Shown: in pieces, positions 16,338 through 25,087 of the stretch
Layout of the letters: every line of letters starts with the position of its first letter
How positions within the stretch are numbered: the stretch's first letter is position 1
NCBI RefSeq assembly: GCF_021271205.1
Contig: NZ_JAIWKS010000005.1
Span: forward strand, 62,001-126,000
DNA length: 64,000 nt
Reading direction: 5' to 3'
Source: Pseudomonas uvaldensis
Lineage (GTDB): Bacteria; Pseudomonadota; Gammaproteobacteria; Pseudomonadales; Pseudomonadaceae
Notes under the pieces: generated by a model
Databases searched by the model: none
What the model was told of the DNA's origin: nothing
Seen by the model: only the letters and a program-made list of their open reading frames with translations
Position numbers and translations under genes: made by a program

Positions 16338-18143
16338 TTAGTAACCCAGCGCGAAGTCTTCCTCTTTCATGTCCATCAGGTTGTTGGCGCCCGACAGCAT
16401 GGCCGCCACGTGAGTGCGGGTACGCGGCAGGATGCGCTGGAAGTAGAAGCGCGCAGTTTGCAGCTTGGCGGTGTAGAAAGCTTCTTCGGTGGTGCCGGCC
16501 GCGAGTTTTTCTGCTGCCAGGCGCGCCATGTCAGCCCAGAAATAGGCCAGGCAGGCGTAACCGGAGTACATCAGGTAATCCACCGAGGCTGCGCCGACTT
16601 CTTCGCGATCCTTCATGGCCGCCATACCGACCTTCATGGTCAGCTCGCCCCATTCCTTGTTCAGCGCAGCCAATGGTCCGATGAATTCCTTGACCGCCTC
16701 GTTGCCTTCATTGCCCTGGCAGAACTTGTGGACGATCTTGGTGAAGCCTTTGAGCGCTTCGCCCTGGGTCATCAGCACTTTGCGGCCCAGCAGGTCGAGG
16801 GCCTGGATGCCAGTGGTGCCTTCGTACAGCATCGAGATACGGCTGTCGCGTACGTTCTGCTCCATGCCCCACTCGGCGATGAAGCCATGGCCGCCGTAGA
16901 TCTGTACGCCGTGGTTGGCCGATTCGAAGCCGACTTCGGTCATGAAGGCCTTGGCGATCGGCGTCATGAACGCCAGCAGCGCATCGGCTTTCTTCTTCTC
17001 TTCTTCATCCACGCCATACTTGACGATATCGACCTGCTTGGCGGTGAAGTAGACCATCGCACGGTTGCCTTCGGCAAAGGCCTTCATGGTCAGCAGCATG
17101 CGGCGCACGTCCGGGTGGACAATGATCGGGTCAGCCGCCTTGTCCGGCGCTTTCGGGCCAGTCAGGGAACGCATCTGCAGGCGGTCGCGGGCGTATTTCA
17201 GGCCACCCTGGAAGCCGATCTCGGCGTGGGCCAGCCCCTGCAACGCGGTGCCCAGGCGTGCAGTGTTCATGAAGGTGAACATGCAGTTCAGGCCTTTGTT
17301 CGCCGGGCCGATCAGGAAACCGGTGGCCGCGTCGAAGTTCATCACGCAAGTGGCGTTGCCGTGAATGCCCATCTTGTGCTCGATCGAGCCGCAGCTCACG
17401 GCGTTGCGCTGGCCGATCGTACCGTCGGCGTTGGGCAGGAACTTCGGAACGATGAACAGCGAAATGCCCTTGGTACCGGCCGGTGCGTCCGGCAGGCGCG
17501 CCAGGACGATATGGACGATGTTGTCGGCCATGTCGTGTTCACCGGCGGAAATGAAGATCTTGGTACCGGTTACCTTGTAGGAACCGTCAGCCTGGGGCTC
17601 GGCCTTGGTGCGCAACATGCCCAGGTCGGTGCCGCAATGGGGTTCGGTCAGGCACATGGTGCCGGTCCATTCACCGGACACCAGCTTGGTCAGATAAGCC
17701 TCTTGCTGCTCGGGCGTACCGTGCTCGGAGATGGTGTTCATCGCACCGTGGGACAGGCCCGGGTACATGCCCCACGACCAGTTGGCCTCACCAACCATTT
17801 CGCTGACCGCCAGGCCCAGGGACTCCGGCAGCCCCTGACCACCATGCGCCACGTCGTGAGCCAGGCTTGGCCAGCCGCCTTCGACGAATTGCTTGTAGGC
17901 TTCCTTGAAGCCGGTCGGGGTTTTCACGCCGGACTCGCTCCAAGTGCAGCCTTCGAGGTCACCCACGCGGTTCAGCGGTGCCAGCACCTGCTCACAAAAC
18001 TTGGCGCCTTCTTCGAGAATGGCGTCAACCATGTCCGGCGTTGCGTCCTGGCAAGCCGGAAGGCTCTGATAATGCGCTTCATAGCCAAGCAGTTCGTCAC
18101 GAACGAAGCGAATATCACGCAAGGGGGCCTTGTAGTCAGGCAT
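16338..18143 (-). CDS. Acyl-CoA dehydrogenase, long form (paralogue 3)
   Basis: 601 residues from ATG 18143 ([19 protein letters not shown]). Family motifs are [32 protein letters not shown] and [18 protein letters not shown]. The role is the first oxidation step of fatty acid beta-oxidation with ETF as electron acceptor. Its promoter region has two tandem PsrA-like boxes 62-89 nt upstream of the start codon, which would place it in the fatty-acid-responsive regulon. It is the only one of the three paralogues with strong boxes, and it has its own terminator at 16281-16317. Confidence 0.94.
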   Translation of the reverse strand: MPDYKAPLRDIRFVRDELLGYEAHYQSLPACQDATPDMVDAILEEGAKFCEQVLAPLNRVGDLEGCTWSESGVKTPTGFKEAYKQFVEGGWPSLAHDVAHGGQGLPESLGLAVSEMVGEANWSWGMYPGLSHGAMNTISEHGTPEQQEAYLTKLVSGEWTGTMCLTEPHCGTDLGMLRTKAEPQADGSYKVTGTKIFISAGEHDMADNIVHIVLARLPDAPAGTKGISLFIVPKFLPNADGTIGQRNAVSCGSIEHKMGIHGNATCVMNFDAATGFLIGPANKGLNCMFTFMNTARLGTALQGLAHAEIGFQGGLKYARDRLQMRSLTGPKAPDKAADPIIVHPDVRRMLLTMKAFAEGNRAMVYFTAKQVDIVKYGVDEEEKKKADALLAFMTPIAKAFMTEVGFESANHGVQIYGGHGFIAEWGMEQNVRDSRISMLYEGTTGIQALDLLGRKVLMTQGEALKGFTKIVHKFCQGNEGNEAVKEFIGPLAALNKEWGELTMKVGMAAMKDREEVGAASVDYLMYSGYACLAYFWADMARLAAEKLAAGTTEEAFYTAKLQTARFYFQRILPRTRTHVAAMLSGANNLMDMKEEDFALGY

Positions 18144-18204
18144 AGCGATAAACCTCTGCTGATGTAACCGGGAATGAACGACCGCGTGGATTTTGTTGTG
18201 ACGG

Positions 18205-18232
18205 TCAAACAGTTGTTTGAAACATACGTTTA
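18205..18232. promoter_or_regulatory. Tandem PsrA-like operators upstream of acyl-CoA dehydrogenase paralogue 3
   Basis: CAAAC-AGTT-GTTTG (18206-18219, with an extra matching T/A pair outside) is an exact match to the PsrA pattern (G/C)AAAC-N4-GTTT(G/C). GAAAC-ATAC-GTTTA (18219-18232) follows at once and misses only the last base. PsrA is a TetR-type fatty-acid sensor controlling beta-oxidation genes in Pseudomonas. Confidence 0.65.
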
Positions 18233-18372
18233 CGCCCAAATCTTGTCAAGCGTCGATCCTTGGCCGTTCGTCATCAGCTTGTAGACTTATCGGGCAAGTA
18301 CATCCCGCGCGCAAAGAAATACGCGACGCGTGTGGGAAAAGACTAGTTGAGTCAGAGGTAGCCAGAGACGAA

Positions 18373-18396
18373 AACGCCGCGAATATTCGCGGCGTT
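18373..18396 (-). terminator. Perfect palindromic terminator after the 97-residue protein gene
   Basis: AACGCCGCGAAT-ATTCGCGGCGTT is a perfect 24-base palindrome followed on the minus strand by TTTTCG. It lies 20 nt past the stop at 18417. Confidence 0.8.
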
Positions 18397-18416
18397 CGGA
18401 CAATGGACAGGCAGGA

Positions 18417-18713
18417 TCAGGCAAAGGTATCGATCAGCGTGCCCAACATCTCGTCGGACGCCTTGGCGACATTAACACCCACCTGGAGCTGGAACTTGCC
18501 TTGGGACAGTTCAACCATGTTGCTGGCCAGGTCCGACTGCTGACTACGATCCACCGACCGCAGGCGATCGACTTGGATTTCGGACGATTGACTGGTGACC
18601 GCACGCTCGATCGTATTGTTGGCGATCTCGGCCGAGGCTTGATCGACGCGGTTCTGCCCTGTCTGAATCGTGCTCAGACCGGCATAAAACGCGGTATTTC
18701 CTGAGATTTCCAT
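18417..18713 (-). CDS. Small conserved protein of unknown function
   Basis: 98 or fewer residues from ATG 18713 (MEISGNTAFYAGLSTIQTGQ); I count 98 codons including about 97 amino acids plus stop. The N-terminal part, with alternating polar residues and NRVDQASAEIANNTI, resembles the N-terminal helix of flagellar rod and hook proteins, but no flagellar gene is near. The C-terminal half (LSQGKFQLQVGVNVAKASDEM) is also rod-protein-like. It has no signal peptide. It lies 109 nt upstream of bioD on the same strand and has its own terminator. The frame opens further to 18776, but that extension is atypical and has no better start. Confidence 0.75.
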   Translation of the reverse strand: MEISGNTAFYAGLSTIQTGQNRVDQASAEIANNTIERAVTSQSSEIQVDRLRSVDRSQQSDLASNMVELSQGKFQLQVGVNVAKASDEMLGTLIDTFA

Positions 18714-18821
18714 GGCAGGGCTCGTCTTCTTGAAGGGTCGACAGAAGCCATTGAACCAGAACCCCTGGGAAAACACCCGACAAAAACACTAATGGCACAG
18801 TGCCGCTTCATAGAGAAAAAC

Positions 18822-19502
18822 CTAATCCAGCAGGTCCAGGTGCAGGTAGCCGGCCACGCCTTCGGCCGTTACGTCCTTGATGCGCGGAACCCGGCCCAGG
18901 CAGGGCGCCGGCAAGCGTTCTGCCAGGGTCGCGAGGTTTTCTTCCAGTCGCGATGTCTTGGGGTCGATGATGTTGGCTACCCAACCGGCCAATTGCAGGC
19001 CATCCCGGGCTATGGCTTCGGCAGTCAACAGCGCATGGCTGATGCAACCCAGGCGCACCCCCACCACCAGGATAACGGGCAAGCCCAACGCCATCGCCAA
19101 ATCCGAAAGGTTGTCCTGGTCCGCCAATGGTACGCGCCAGCCGCCAGCACCTTCGATCAAAGTGAAATCGGCCTGCATCCCGAGCACATCTCGCATCGGC
19201 CCCACCAGCGATTGCACTGTCAGCGCCACCCCTGCTTCCCGTGCCGCCAGGTGAGGCGCAATCGGTGGCTCAAACGCCACTGGATTGACCTGTGCATACG
19301 TCAGTGGCACCGAGCATTCGGCCAACAGCGCCAGGGCATCGGCATTGCGCAGGCCCTTGGGTGTCACTTCGCAACCGGAAGCCACCGGCTTGCCGGCCGC
19401 AGTGCTCATGCCGGTCTGTCGAGCGGCATGCAACAGGCCTGCGGCGACGGTGGTCTTGCCGACATCAGTGTCGGTGCCGGTGATGAAATAGGCCTGTCTC
19501 AT
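18822..19502 (-). CDS. bioD: Dethiobiotin synthetase
   Basis: 226 residues. The P-loop G9-TDTDVGKTT is at the N-terminus, as in all BioD proteins. The enzyme closes the ureido ring of dethiobiotin from 7,8-diaminononanoate, CO2 and ATP. It is the last gene of the bioB-F-H-C-D operon and overlaps bioC by four bases (19499-19502). bioA, which supplies diaminononanoate, is not in this window. Confidence 0.97.
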   Translation of the reverse strand: MRQAYFITGTDTDVGKTTVAAGLLHAARQTGMSTAAGKPVASGCEVTPKGLRNADALALLAECSVPLTYAQVNPVAFEPPIAPHLAAREAGVALTVQSLVGPMRDVLGMQADFTLIEGAGGWRVPLADQDNLSDLAMALGLPVILVVGVRLGCISHALLTAEAIARDGLQLAGWVANIIDPKTSRLEENLATLAERLPAPCLGRVPRIKDVTAEGVAGYLHLDLLD

Positions 19503-20311
19503 AGCGGTTTCTCCAACACGGCGTAGACCACCTGGTAGGTTGCAGGCAGCCCCTTGGCCTGGCGAAACCGCTCATAGGCTTCCACCAGCGCCAGGATTCT
19601 CGCCCTGCCCGTCAACCCACCGGGTCGACCAGGGTTCAGATTATGGGCACCCAACGCTTTCAATTCATGAGTCAACCCGCGCACGTCCGGGTAATGCAAA
19701 ACATGGGGACGGGTCTCGAGACTGACGACCTTCAGTCCACTGGCTTCACACAGCTGCCGATAGATCTCGAATTCGCGGAAACGGTTGACATGCACCAGGC
19801 CGTCCACCTGACGCCAACTGTCGCGCAATTCGTACAAGGTACCGACACAGAGGCTCGTGAAGGCAAATACCCCGCCCGGCTTCAAGACACGGTGCGCCTC
19901 ACTCAGCACCGAGGCAAAATCCGCGCACCACTGCACCGCCAGGCTGGAAAACACCAAGTCGCATGTCGTGCCCTGTAAAGGCAAGCGCTCAGCGTCACCG
20001 GCCAGGAAATACGCAGCCCCTCCCTGGGGACGCGCATGGTTGAGCATGCCTTCGGCAATATCCAGCGCCAGACCGCCTGTTGCGCCAAAACGCGCACCCA
20101 GCGCCCGGGTGAAATAGCCGGTTCCACAGCCCAAGTCCATCCAACGCCGCGGTGCGAACGATACAGGCAATCGCGCCAGCAATTGCCGTCCCACGTCGCG
20201 CTGCAACTCGGCCACGCTGTCGTAGCTGGTCGCCGCCCGGGAAAACGAAGCTGCCACCTGGCGTTTATCAGGCAGGACACTGGGCGATCTTGGAAGAGAC
20301 AAATCAATCAT
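19499..20311 (-). CDS. bioC: Malonyl-ACP O-methyltransferase
   Basis: 270 residues from ATG 20311. The SAM-binding motif [16 protein letters not shown], lies near residue 55, and SSLAVQWC follows as in other BioC proteins. BioC methylates malonyl-ACP so that fatty acid synthase can build the pimeloyl chain; BioH removes the methyl group. The start overlaps the bioH stop by eight bases, so translation is coupled. The frame remains open upstream to 20380 inside bioH, but [23 protein letters not shown] is the family-like N-terminus. Confidence 0.96.
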   Translation of the reverse strand: MIDLSLPRSPSVLPDKRQVAASFSRAATSYDSVAELQRDVGRQLLARLPVSFAPRRWMDLGCGTGYFTRALGARFGATGGLALDIAEGMLNHARPQGGAAYFLAGDAERLPLQGTTCDLVFSSLAVQWCADFASVLSEAHRVLKPGGVFAFTSLCVGTLYELRDSWRQVDGLVHVNRFREFEIYRQLCEASGLKVVSLETRPHVLHYPDVRGLTHELKALGAHNLNPGRPGGLTGRARILALVEAYERFRQAKGLPATYQVVYAVLEKPL

Positions 20312-21035
20312 CCCCGGACTCATGCAAAAAGGCCTGGATGGCTCCCGCGATGCCGTGCGGGTCATCCAGCAGGAAACCATGGCCGGCCTGTTCGATCAGA
20401 CCGATTTCGACATCCGGCAGCAGGGTCAGCAATTCGCTTGCCGCTTCGGCCGGCACCAATGCATCGAGCCCAGCGAACAGATGCAACTGCGGCCCGCGAA
20501 AACGCTGTAGCGCGGCACGGGTATCCAGTCGAGCCAACAGTTCCAGCCCGGCCAGCAATACCTCTGTTGAGGTGGTTGGCGCCCCGGCCAGCAGCAACCG
20601 CGACAGCCCGCGTGGATCACTGCAGCCCTGGGCACACAGCAAACTGAAGCGTTTAAGGGTCTGGCGTGGATCAGCGGTGCATCCGGCGAGAAAACCGTCG
20701 AACATCTCGCCGGCCATCGCGGCCGGCCATTGTTCGTGGGAGACAAACGAAGCATTGCTCGCCAGGGTCAGTAAGCCACAGCAGCGCTCGCCCCGCCGCG
20801 CGGCCAACTCCGCCGCCAGCATGCCGCCCAAGGACCAGCCACCCAGCCAGGCATCCTGGGGCACATTGGCATCCAGTTCGTCGAGCCATTCATCGAGGTC
20901 GCTTGATGTCAGGGCCGGCAACGGTTCGATTTCAACTCGCAAATGTTCATCCAGCCCTTGCAACGCAGCGGCCAGGGGCTCCAGCGGAGAAATACCCAGG
21001 CCCCAACCGGGCAGCAGTATCAATCGATCACGCAT
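20304..21035 (-). CDS. bioH: Pimeloyl-ACP methyl ester esterase
   Basis: A 243-residue alpha/beta hydrolase. The nucleophile S68 lies in GGWSLGG; the acid is in [11 protein letters not shown] and the histidine in EQAGHGFLL. It cleaves pimeloyl-ACP methyl ester to end the BioC-BioH pathway. I use ATG 21035, which makes an eight-base overlap with bioF. Position between bioF and bioC matches the gene order common in Pseudomonas. Confidence 0.95.
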   Translation of the reverse strand: MRDRLILLPGWGLGISPLEPLAAALQGLDEHLRVEIEPLPALTSSDLDEWLDELDANVPQDAWLGGWSLGGMLAAELAARRGERCCGLLTLASNASFVSHEQWPAAMAGEMFDGFLAGCTADPRQTLKRFSLLCAQGCSDPRGLSRLLLAGAPTTSTEVLLAGLELLARLDTRAALQRFRGPQLHLFAGLDALVPAEAASELLTLLPDVEIGLIEQAGHGFLLDDPHGIAGAIQAFLHESGDD

Positions 21036-22206
21036 GGTTTGGCTCCGCTCCCAGTAGTGCAAAACACTCGGCCAGTGCGCTTAACAATAGTTGCACCTGG
21101 GCTTCGCTGTGGGCGGCGGTCAGGGTCACCCGCAAACGGGCACTGCCCACCGGTACGGTGGGTGGCCGGATAGCGCCGACCATCAACCCTCGCTCTCGCA
21201 GCATTTGCGACAGCCGCATCGCCCGCCCCGCATCGCCGATCAGGATTGGCTGGATCGGCGTGAAACTGTCCATCAGTTGCAGGCCGATCCGCCCCGCGCC
21301 CTCGCGGAACTGACGGATCAGTAACTGCAGATGCTCGCGCCGCCAATGCTCGCTGCGCAGCAGTTCGAGGCTCTTGAGGGTCGCACAGGCCAGGGCCGGC
21401 GGCTGGCTGGTGGTGTAAATGTAGGGACGCGCGAACTGGATCAGGCTCTCGATCAGCGCCTCGCTGCCCGCCACAAAGGCGCCGGCAGTGCCGAAGGCTT
21501 TGCCCAGGGTCCCCACCAATACCGGCACGTCATCCTGGCTCAAGCCGAAATGCTCGACGATACCACCCCCATGGGTGCCCAGCGGACCGAAACCGTGGGC
21601 ATCATCGACCATCAACCAAGCGCCCTTGGCCCTGGCTTCATGCGCCAGTGCCGGCAGATCGGCGATGTCACCGTCCATGCTGAACACACCATCGGTCACC
21701 ACCAGGGTATTGCCGGTAGCTTTTTCCAGGCGCTTGGCCAGACTTTGAGCATCGTTATGCAAGTAACGGTTGAAACGCGCCCCCGATAACAGCCCGGCAT
21801 CGAGCAATGAAGCATGGTTGAGCCGGTCCTCAAGCACTGTATCGCCTTGTCCCACCAGCGCGGTGACGGCGCCGAGGTTCGCCATGTAGCCGGTGGTGAA
21901 CAGTAATGCCCGTGGGCGGCCGGTGAATTCGGCGAGGGCTTCTTCCAGTGCATGATGAGGAGTGCTATGACCGATCACCAGATGCGAAGCGCCGCCGCCC
22001 ACGCCCCAACGGGCCGCCCCGGCGCGCCAGGCTTCGATCACCTGTGGGTGATTGGCCAAGCCCAGGTAATCGTTGTTGCAGAACGCCAGCAACGGCTGGC
22101 CGTCCACCCTTACTTCCGGCCCCTGGGGACTTTCCAGCAGCGGGCGTTGGCGGTAGAGGTTTTCGGCACGACGGGCAGCCAGGCGTGCGGCGAGATCGAA
22201 GGGCAT
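21028..22206 (-). CDS. bioF: 8-amino-7-oxononanoate synthase
   Basis: 392 residues, a PLP-dependent alpha-oxoamine synthase. The PLP lysine lies in [15 protein letters not shown]; the [10 protein letters not shown] segment contacts the cofactor. It condenses pimeloyl-ACP with alanine. It is 105 nt from bioB with a short inverted repeat between them, and overlaps bioH at its 3' end. Confidence 0.97.
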   Translation of the reverse strand: MPFDLAARLAARRAENLYRQRPLLESPQGPEVRVDGQPLLAFCNNDYLGLANHPQVIEAWRAGAARWGVGGGASHLVIGHSTPHHALEEALAEFTGRPRALLFTTGYMANLGAVTALVGQGDTVLEDRLNHASLLDAGLLSGARFNRYLHNDAQSLAKRLEKATGNTLVVTDGVFSMDGDIADLPALAHEARAKGAWLMVDDAHGFGPLGTHGGGIVEHFGLSQDDVPVLVGTLGKAFGTAGAFVAGSEALIESLIQFARPYIYTTSQPPALACATLKSLELLRSEHWRREHLQLLIRQFREGAGRIGLQLMDSFTPIQPILIGDAGRAMRLSQMLRERGLMVGAIRPPTVPVGSARLRVTLTAAHSEAQVQLLLSALAECFALLGAEPNHA

Positions 22207-22249
22207 GCAGGCCTCGGGAGAAACGCCATTTAAAGACTGAATGGGTTCC

Positions 22250-22279
22250 CTGTAGGAGCGACCAGGTTCGCTCCCACAG
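22250..22279. repeat. Short REP-like inverted repeat between bioB and bioF
   Basis: TGTAGGAGCGA and TCGCTCCCACA are 11-base arms with one mismatch around a six-base loop. It belongs to the same GGAGCG family as 10403-10429. It could protect bioB mRNA or reduce read-through to bioF. Confidence 0.7.
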
Positions 22280-22311
22280 GGGTCCGCATTTCAAACAAGC
22301 AATCGGGTTGA

Positions 22312-23367
22312 TCAGACGGCAGCGTTGTAGAACTGCTCGCTGCTCTTCTGCTCCACCAGCGCCTGCTCGATCGCCGCCTGATGCACTTCGTCGGCATGCT
22401 CTTCACGGGCTTCGGGCTGGATGCCCAAGCGTGCGAACAATTGCATGTCCTTGTCAGCCTGTGGGTTGGCGGTGGTCAGCAGTTTGTCGCCGTAGAAGAT
22501 GGAGTTCGCACCCGCCAGGAACGCCAGGGCCTGCATCTGCTCGTTCATCGCTTCACGACCGGCAGACAAGCGCACGTGGGACTTTGGCATCAGGATCCGC
22601 GCCACGGCGAGCATGCGGATGAAATCGAACGGATCGACGTCCTCGGCATTCTCCAGCGGCGTGCCGGCGACTTTTACCAGCATGTTGATCGGAACCGATT
22701 CCGGATGCTCCGGCAGGTTTGCCAGTTGGATCAGCAGGTTGGCGCGGTCGTCCAGGGATTCGCCCATGCCCAGGATGCCGCCGGAGCAGATCTTCATCCC
22801 GGAGTCACGGACGTAGGCCAGGGTTTGAAGGCGCTCGCTGTAGGTGCGGGTGGTGATGATGTTGCCGTAGAACTCCGGCGAGGTGTCGAGGTTATGGTTG
22901 TAGTAGTCCAGGCCGGCCTTGGCCAATGCCTCGGTTTGCTCCTGGTCGAGTCGGCCCAGGGTCATGCAGGTTTCCAGGCCCATGGCCTTCACGCCTTTGA
23001 CCATTTCCAGTACGTAAGGCATGTCCTTGGCCGATGGATGTTTCCACGCCGCGCCCATGCAGAAACGGGTCGAACCAATGGCTTTGGCGCGCGCGGCCTC
23101 CTCCAGGACTTTTTGCACTTCCAGCAGCTTTTCCTTGTCCAGCCCGGTGTTGTAGTGGCCGGATTGCGGACAATATTTGCAATCTTCCGGGCAAGCGCCC
23201 GTCTTGATCGACAGCAGCGTGGAAACCTGGACGCGGTTGGCATCGAAGTGCGCGCGGTGCACGGTCTGCGCCTGGAACAACAAGTCATTGAAGGGCTGGA
23301 CGAAGAGTGCTTTGACTTCGGCCAAAGACCAGTCATGACGCAGGTTGGCAGTGGTGCTGGCGCTCAT
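22312..23367 (-). CDS. bioB: Biotin synthase
   Basis: A 351-residue radical SAM enzyme. The cluster cysteines are C59-x3-C63-x2-C66 (CPEDCKYC), followed by QSGHYNTG. It inserts sulfur into dethiobiotin. ATG 23367 gives the usual length; the frame runs on to 23478 through the promoter region, which carries a TTGACA/AAATAT promoter, so upstream starts are impossible. First gene of bioB-F-H-C-D. Confidence 0.97.
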   Translation of the reverse strand: MSASTTANLRHDWSLAEVKALFVQPFNDLLFQAQTVHRAHFDANRVQVSTLLSIKTGACPEDCKYCPQSGHYNTGLDKEKLLEVQKVLEEAARAKAIGSTRFCMGAAWKHPSAKDMPYVLEMVKGVKAMGLETCMTLGRLDQEQTEALAKAGLDYYNHNLDTSPEFYGNIITTRTYSERLQTLAYVRDSGMKICSGGILGMGESLDDRANLLIQLANLPEHPESVPINMLVKVAGTPLENAEDVDPFDFIRMLAVARILMPKSHVRLSAGREAMNEQMQALAFLAGANSIFYGDKLLTTANPQADKDMQLFARLGIQPEAREEHADEVHQAAIEQALVEQKSSEQFYNAAV

Positions 23368-23440
23368 GGGCAATTCCTTGATTATGCTTGGCTGGCGCCT
23401 GGGCAATGCAATACCCACAGGCGCGACACGGATGTTCGGC

Positions 23441-23469
23441 ATATTTAAGGAAGAGTCATGAGCTGTCAA
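23441..23469 (-). promoter_or_regulatory. Sigma-70 promoter of bioB
   Basis: On the minus strand TTGACA (23469-23464), 17 bases, then AAATAT (23446-23441). The -35 is perfect and the spacing ideal. Transcription should start near 23434, giving a leader of about 67 bases before the bioB ATG at 23367. Confidence 0.75.
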
Positions 23470-24198
23470 CCGCAACACGAAGGGATGGTTTACATCTGGT
23501 TAAAAAATAAACAATTCTGCCTCTTATGCGGCGAAACCACCGATACAGCACTCCCTCTGTGCACACCTTGCGAAAGTGAATTGCCCTGGCTGGGCGATCA
23601 ATGCAGTCGCTGCGCCCTGCCGCTGCCCATGGCCGGCCTGCGGTGCGGACAGTGCGTCGTGCAGCCACCGGCCTACGAACGGGTCCTCGCGCCCTGGGTC
23701 TATGATTTCCCGGTGGACAGCTTGATTACCCGATTCAAGCACCAGGCCAAATGGCCCCTCGGCCGCTTGCTGGGCGAACTGCTGGCGCAGTCGCTGCAAC
23801 ATCATTTCAATGAAGGCCTGGAACGGCCCGACGCGTTGGTACCGGTGCCGTTGGCTGCGCGGCGCTTGCGCCAGCGGGGATTCAACCAGGCCGCACTGTT
23901 GGCTCGCTGGCTCAGCGGTTCGTTGCAGATGCCTTGCGAGGAACACCTGCTGCGGCGCATCCACGACACCCCGGCGCAACAGGCGCTCGACGCCAGGGCC
24001 CGACGCCGGAACCTGCGTCACGCCTTCGCCATGATGCCCGGCGCCCAGGTACGCGACCGTCACCTGGCGCTGGTGGACGATGTGCTGACTACCGGCGCCA
24101 CTGCCCAGACCCTGGCCCGATTGCTGCTCGACGCCGGCGCAGCACGAGTGGATGTTTATTGCCTGGCCCGCACGCCAAAACCCGGCGAAGCGACTTGA
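23458..24198 (+). CDS. ComF family phosphoribosyltransferase-like protein
   Basis: 246 residues. Four CxxC pairs near the N-terminus (C21/C24, C35/C38, C49/C52, C63/C66) form a double zinc finger, and the C-terminal phosphoribosyltransferase motif [13 protein letters not shown] is at about 203-215. ComF/GntX proteins act in DNA uptake or use of extracellular DNA in some bacteria; the biochemical role is not settled. ATG 23458 has AAGGAAG upstream, but a second ATG at 23485 would leave the whole BirA-like operator outside the coding region, so the start is uncertain by nine codons. Divergent from bioB. Confidence 0.9.
   Translation: MSCQPQHEGMVYIWLKNKQFCLLCGETTDTALPLCTPCESELPWLGDQCSRCALPLPMAGLRCGQCVVQPPAYERVLAPWVYDFPVDSLITRFKHQAKWPLGRLLGELLAQSLQHHFNEGLERPDALVPVPLAARRLRQRGFNQAALLARWLSGSLQMPCEEHLLRRIHDTPAQQALDARARRRNLRHAFAMMPGAQVRDRHLALVDDVLTTGATAQTLARLLLDAGAARVDVYCLARTPKPGEAT
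23463..23495. promoter_or_regulatory. Candidate BirA operator overlapping the bioB promoter and comF start
   Basis: CTGTCAACC-N15-GGTTTACAT, compared with the proteobacterial BirA pattern TTGTAAACC-N15-GGTTTACAA, matches 7 of 9 and 8 of 9 positions. The left half covers the bioB -35 box, so bound BirA would block transcription when biotin is plentiful. The site lies inside the first 13 codons of comF as annotated. Confidence 0.7.
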
Positions 24199-24256
24199 CG
24201 CACAGCGGCCGAGGCGCCAAGTTCCATTCACTCATTCCCGTGCATATTTCTACGCC

Positions 24257-25021
24257 ATGTCACTACCCACGCTTCTGACCCAGCACATCGTCCGGCGCCC
24301 TCAACGCATCGCTTTGCTGCAACACATCGCCGAACAAGGTTCGATCACTCGAGCAGCCAAAAGTGCGGGCCTGAGCTACAAGGCCGCGTGGGATGCCATC
24401 GACGAGCTGAACAATCTCGCGGACCAACCGCTGGTGGAACGCAGCATCGGTGGCAAGGGCGGTGGCGGCGCCCGGTTGTCGGAAGAAGGCCAGCGCGTAC
24501 TGCGCCTGTACCAGCGTTTACAAACTCTGCAAGCGCAGTTGCTGCAGGCGAGCGAAGACGCCGGCGACCTCGGCCTGCTGAGCCGCCTGATGCTGCGCAC
24601 CAGCGCCCGTAATCAGCTGCATGGCAAAGTCCTGTGCATCGAGGCCCAGGGCCACAACGACCGGATACGCCTGGAATTGGCGCGAGGGCTGATGGTCGAT
24701 GCGCAGATCACCCACGACAGCACCGTGCGCCTGGAACTGGACATTGGCACCGAGGTGGTTGCCCTGATCAAGGCCGGCTGGCTGGAATTGTTTCCCGTCG
24801 GGCAAACGCCGGAATCGGGAAATAACGTGCTGCCAGGTGTGATCGAGCACATCGCCAATGCCAGCGGCGGTCCCAGTGAAGTACGCATCGGCCTGCCCAA
24901 TGGCCAGACCCTCTGCGCCCTGGCCGAGCCGCTTCAGTTGCAGACCCGGCACCTGGACGCCGGGTCGCCAGTACACGTGGCGTTTTCGCCGACGAATGTG
25001 CTGCTCGGCACACCGTTGTAG
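24257..25021 (+). CDS. modE: ModE-type molybdate-responsive transcriptional regulator
   Basis: 254 residues. An N-terminal winged helix-turn-helix of the LysR/ModE type covers residues 15-80 (AEQGSITRAAKSAGLSYKAAWDAID). Two TOBE/molybdate-binding segments fill the C-terminal half from about 125. ModE with molybdate represses modABC and controls molybdoenzymes. ATG 24257 is chosen because the longer frame from 24152 overlaps comF and adds a leader with no family similarity. No mod transport genes are in the window. Confidence 0.88.
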   Translation: MSLPTLLTQHIVRRPQRIALLQHIAEQGSITRAAKSAGLSYKAAWDAIDELNNLADQPLVERSIGGKGGGGARLSEEGQRVLRLYQRLQTLQAQLLQASEDAGDLGLLSRLMLRTSARNQLHGKVLCIEAQGHNDRIRLELARGLMVDAQITHDSTVRLELDIGTEVVALIKAGWLELFPVGQTPESGNNVLPGVIEHIANASGGPSEVRIGLPNGQTLCALAEPLQLQTRHLDAGSPVHVAFSPTNVLLGTPL

Positions 25022-25087
25022 CGGGTTGCAACAATAGTTTCATCGACCCCCTTTAAGGTGACTGCCAAAACCAGCAGGGAGCCTGAG

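Noticed and set aside
11006..18167. Long open frames (about 440-585 codons) antisense to the three acyl-CoA dehydrogenase genes
   Set aside because: They mirror the real genes, have unnatural composition (many H, R, Q, G) and lack any family motif. High GC content makes such antisense frames common.
25022..25087. A Pho box upstream of phoX
   Set aside because: TTGCAAC-N4-GTTTCAT keeps the 11-bp period but matches only 8 or so of 14 positions. Too weak to list as an operator.
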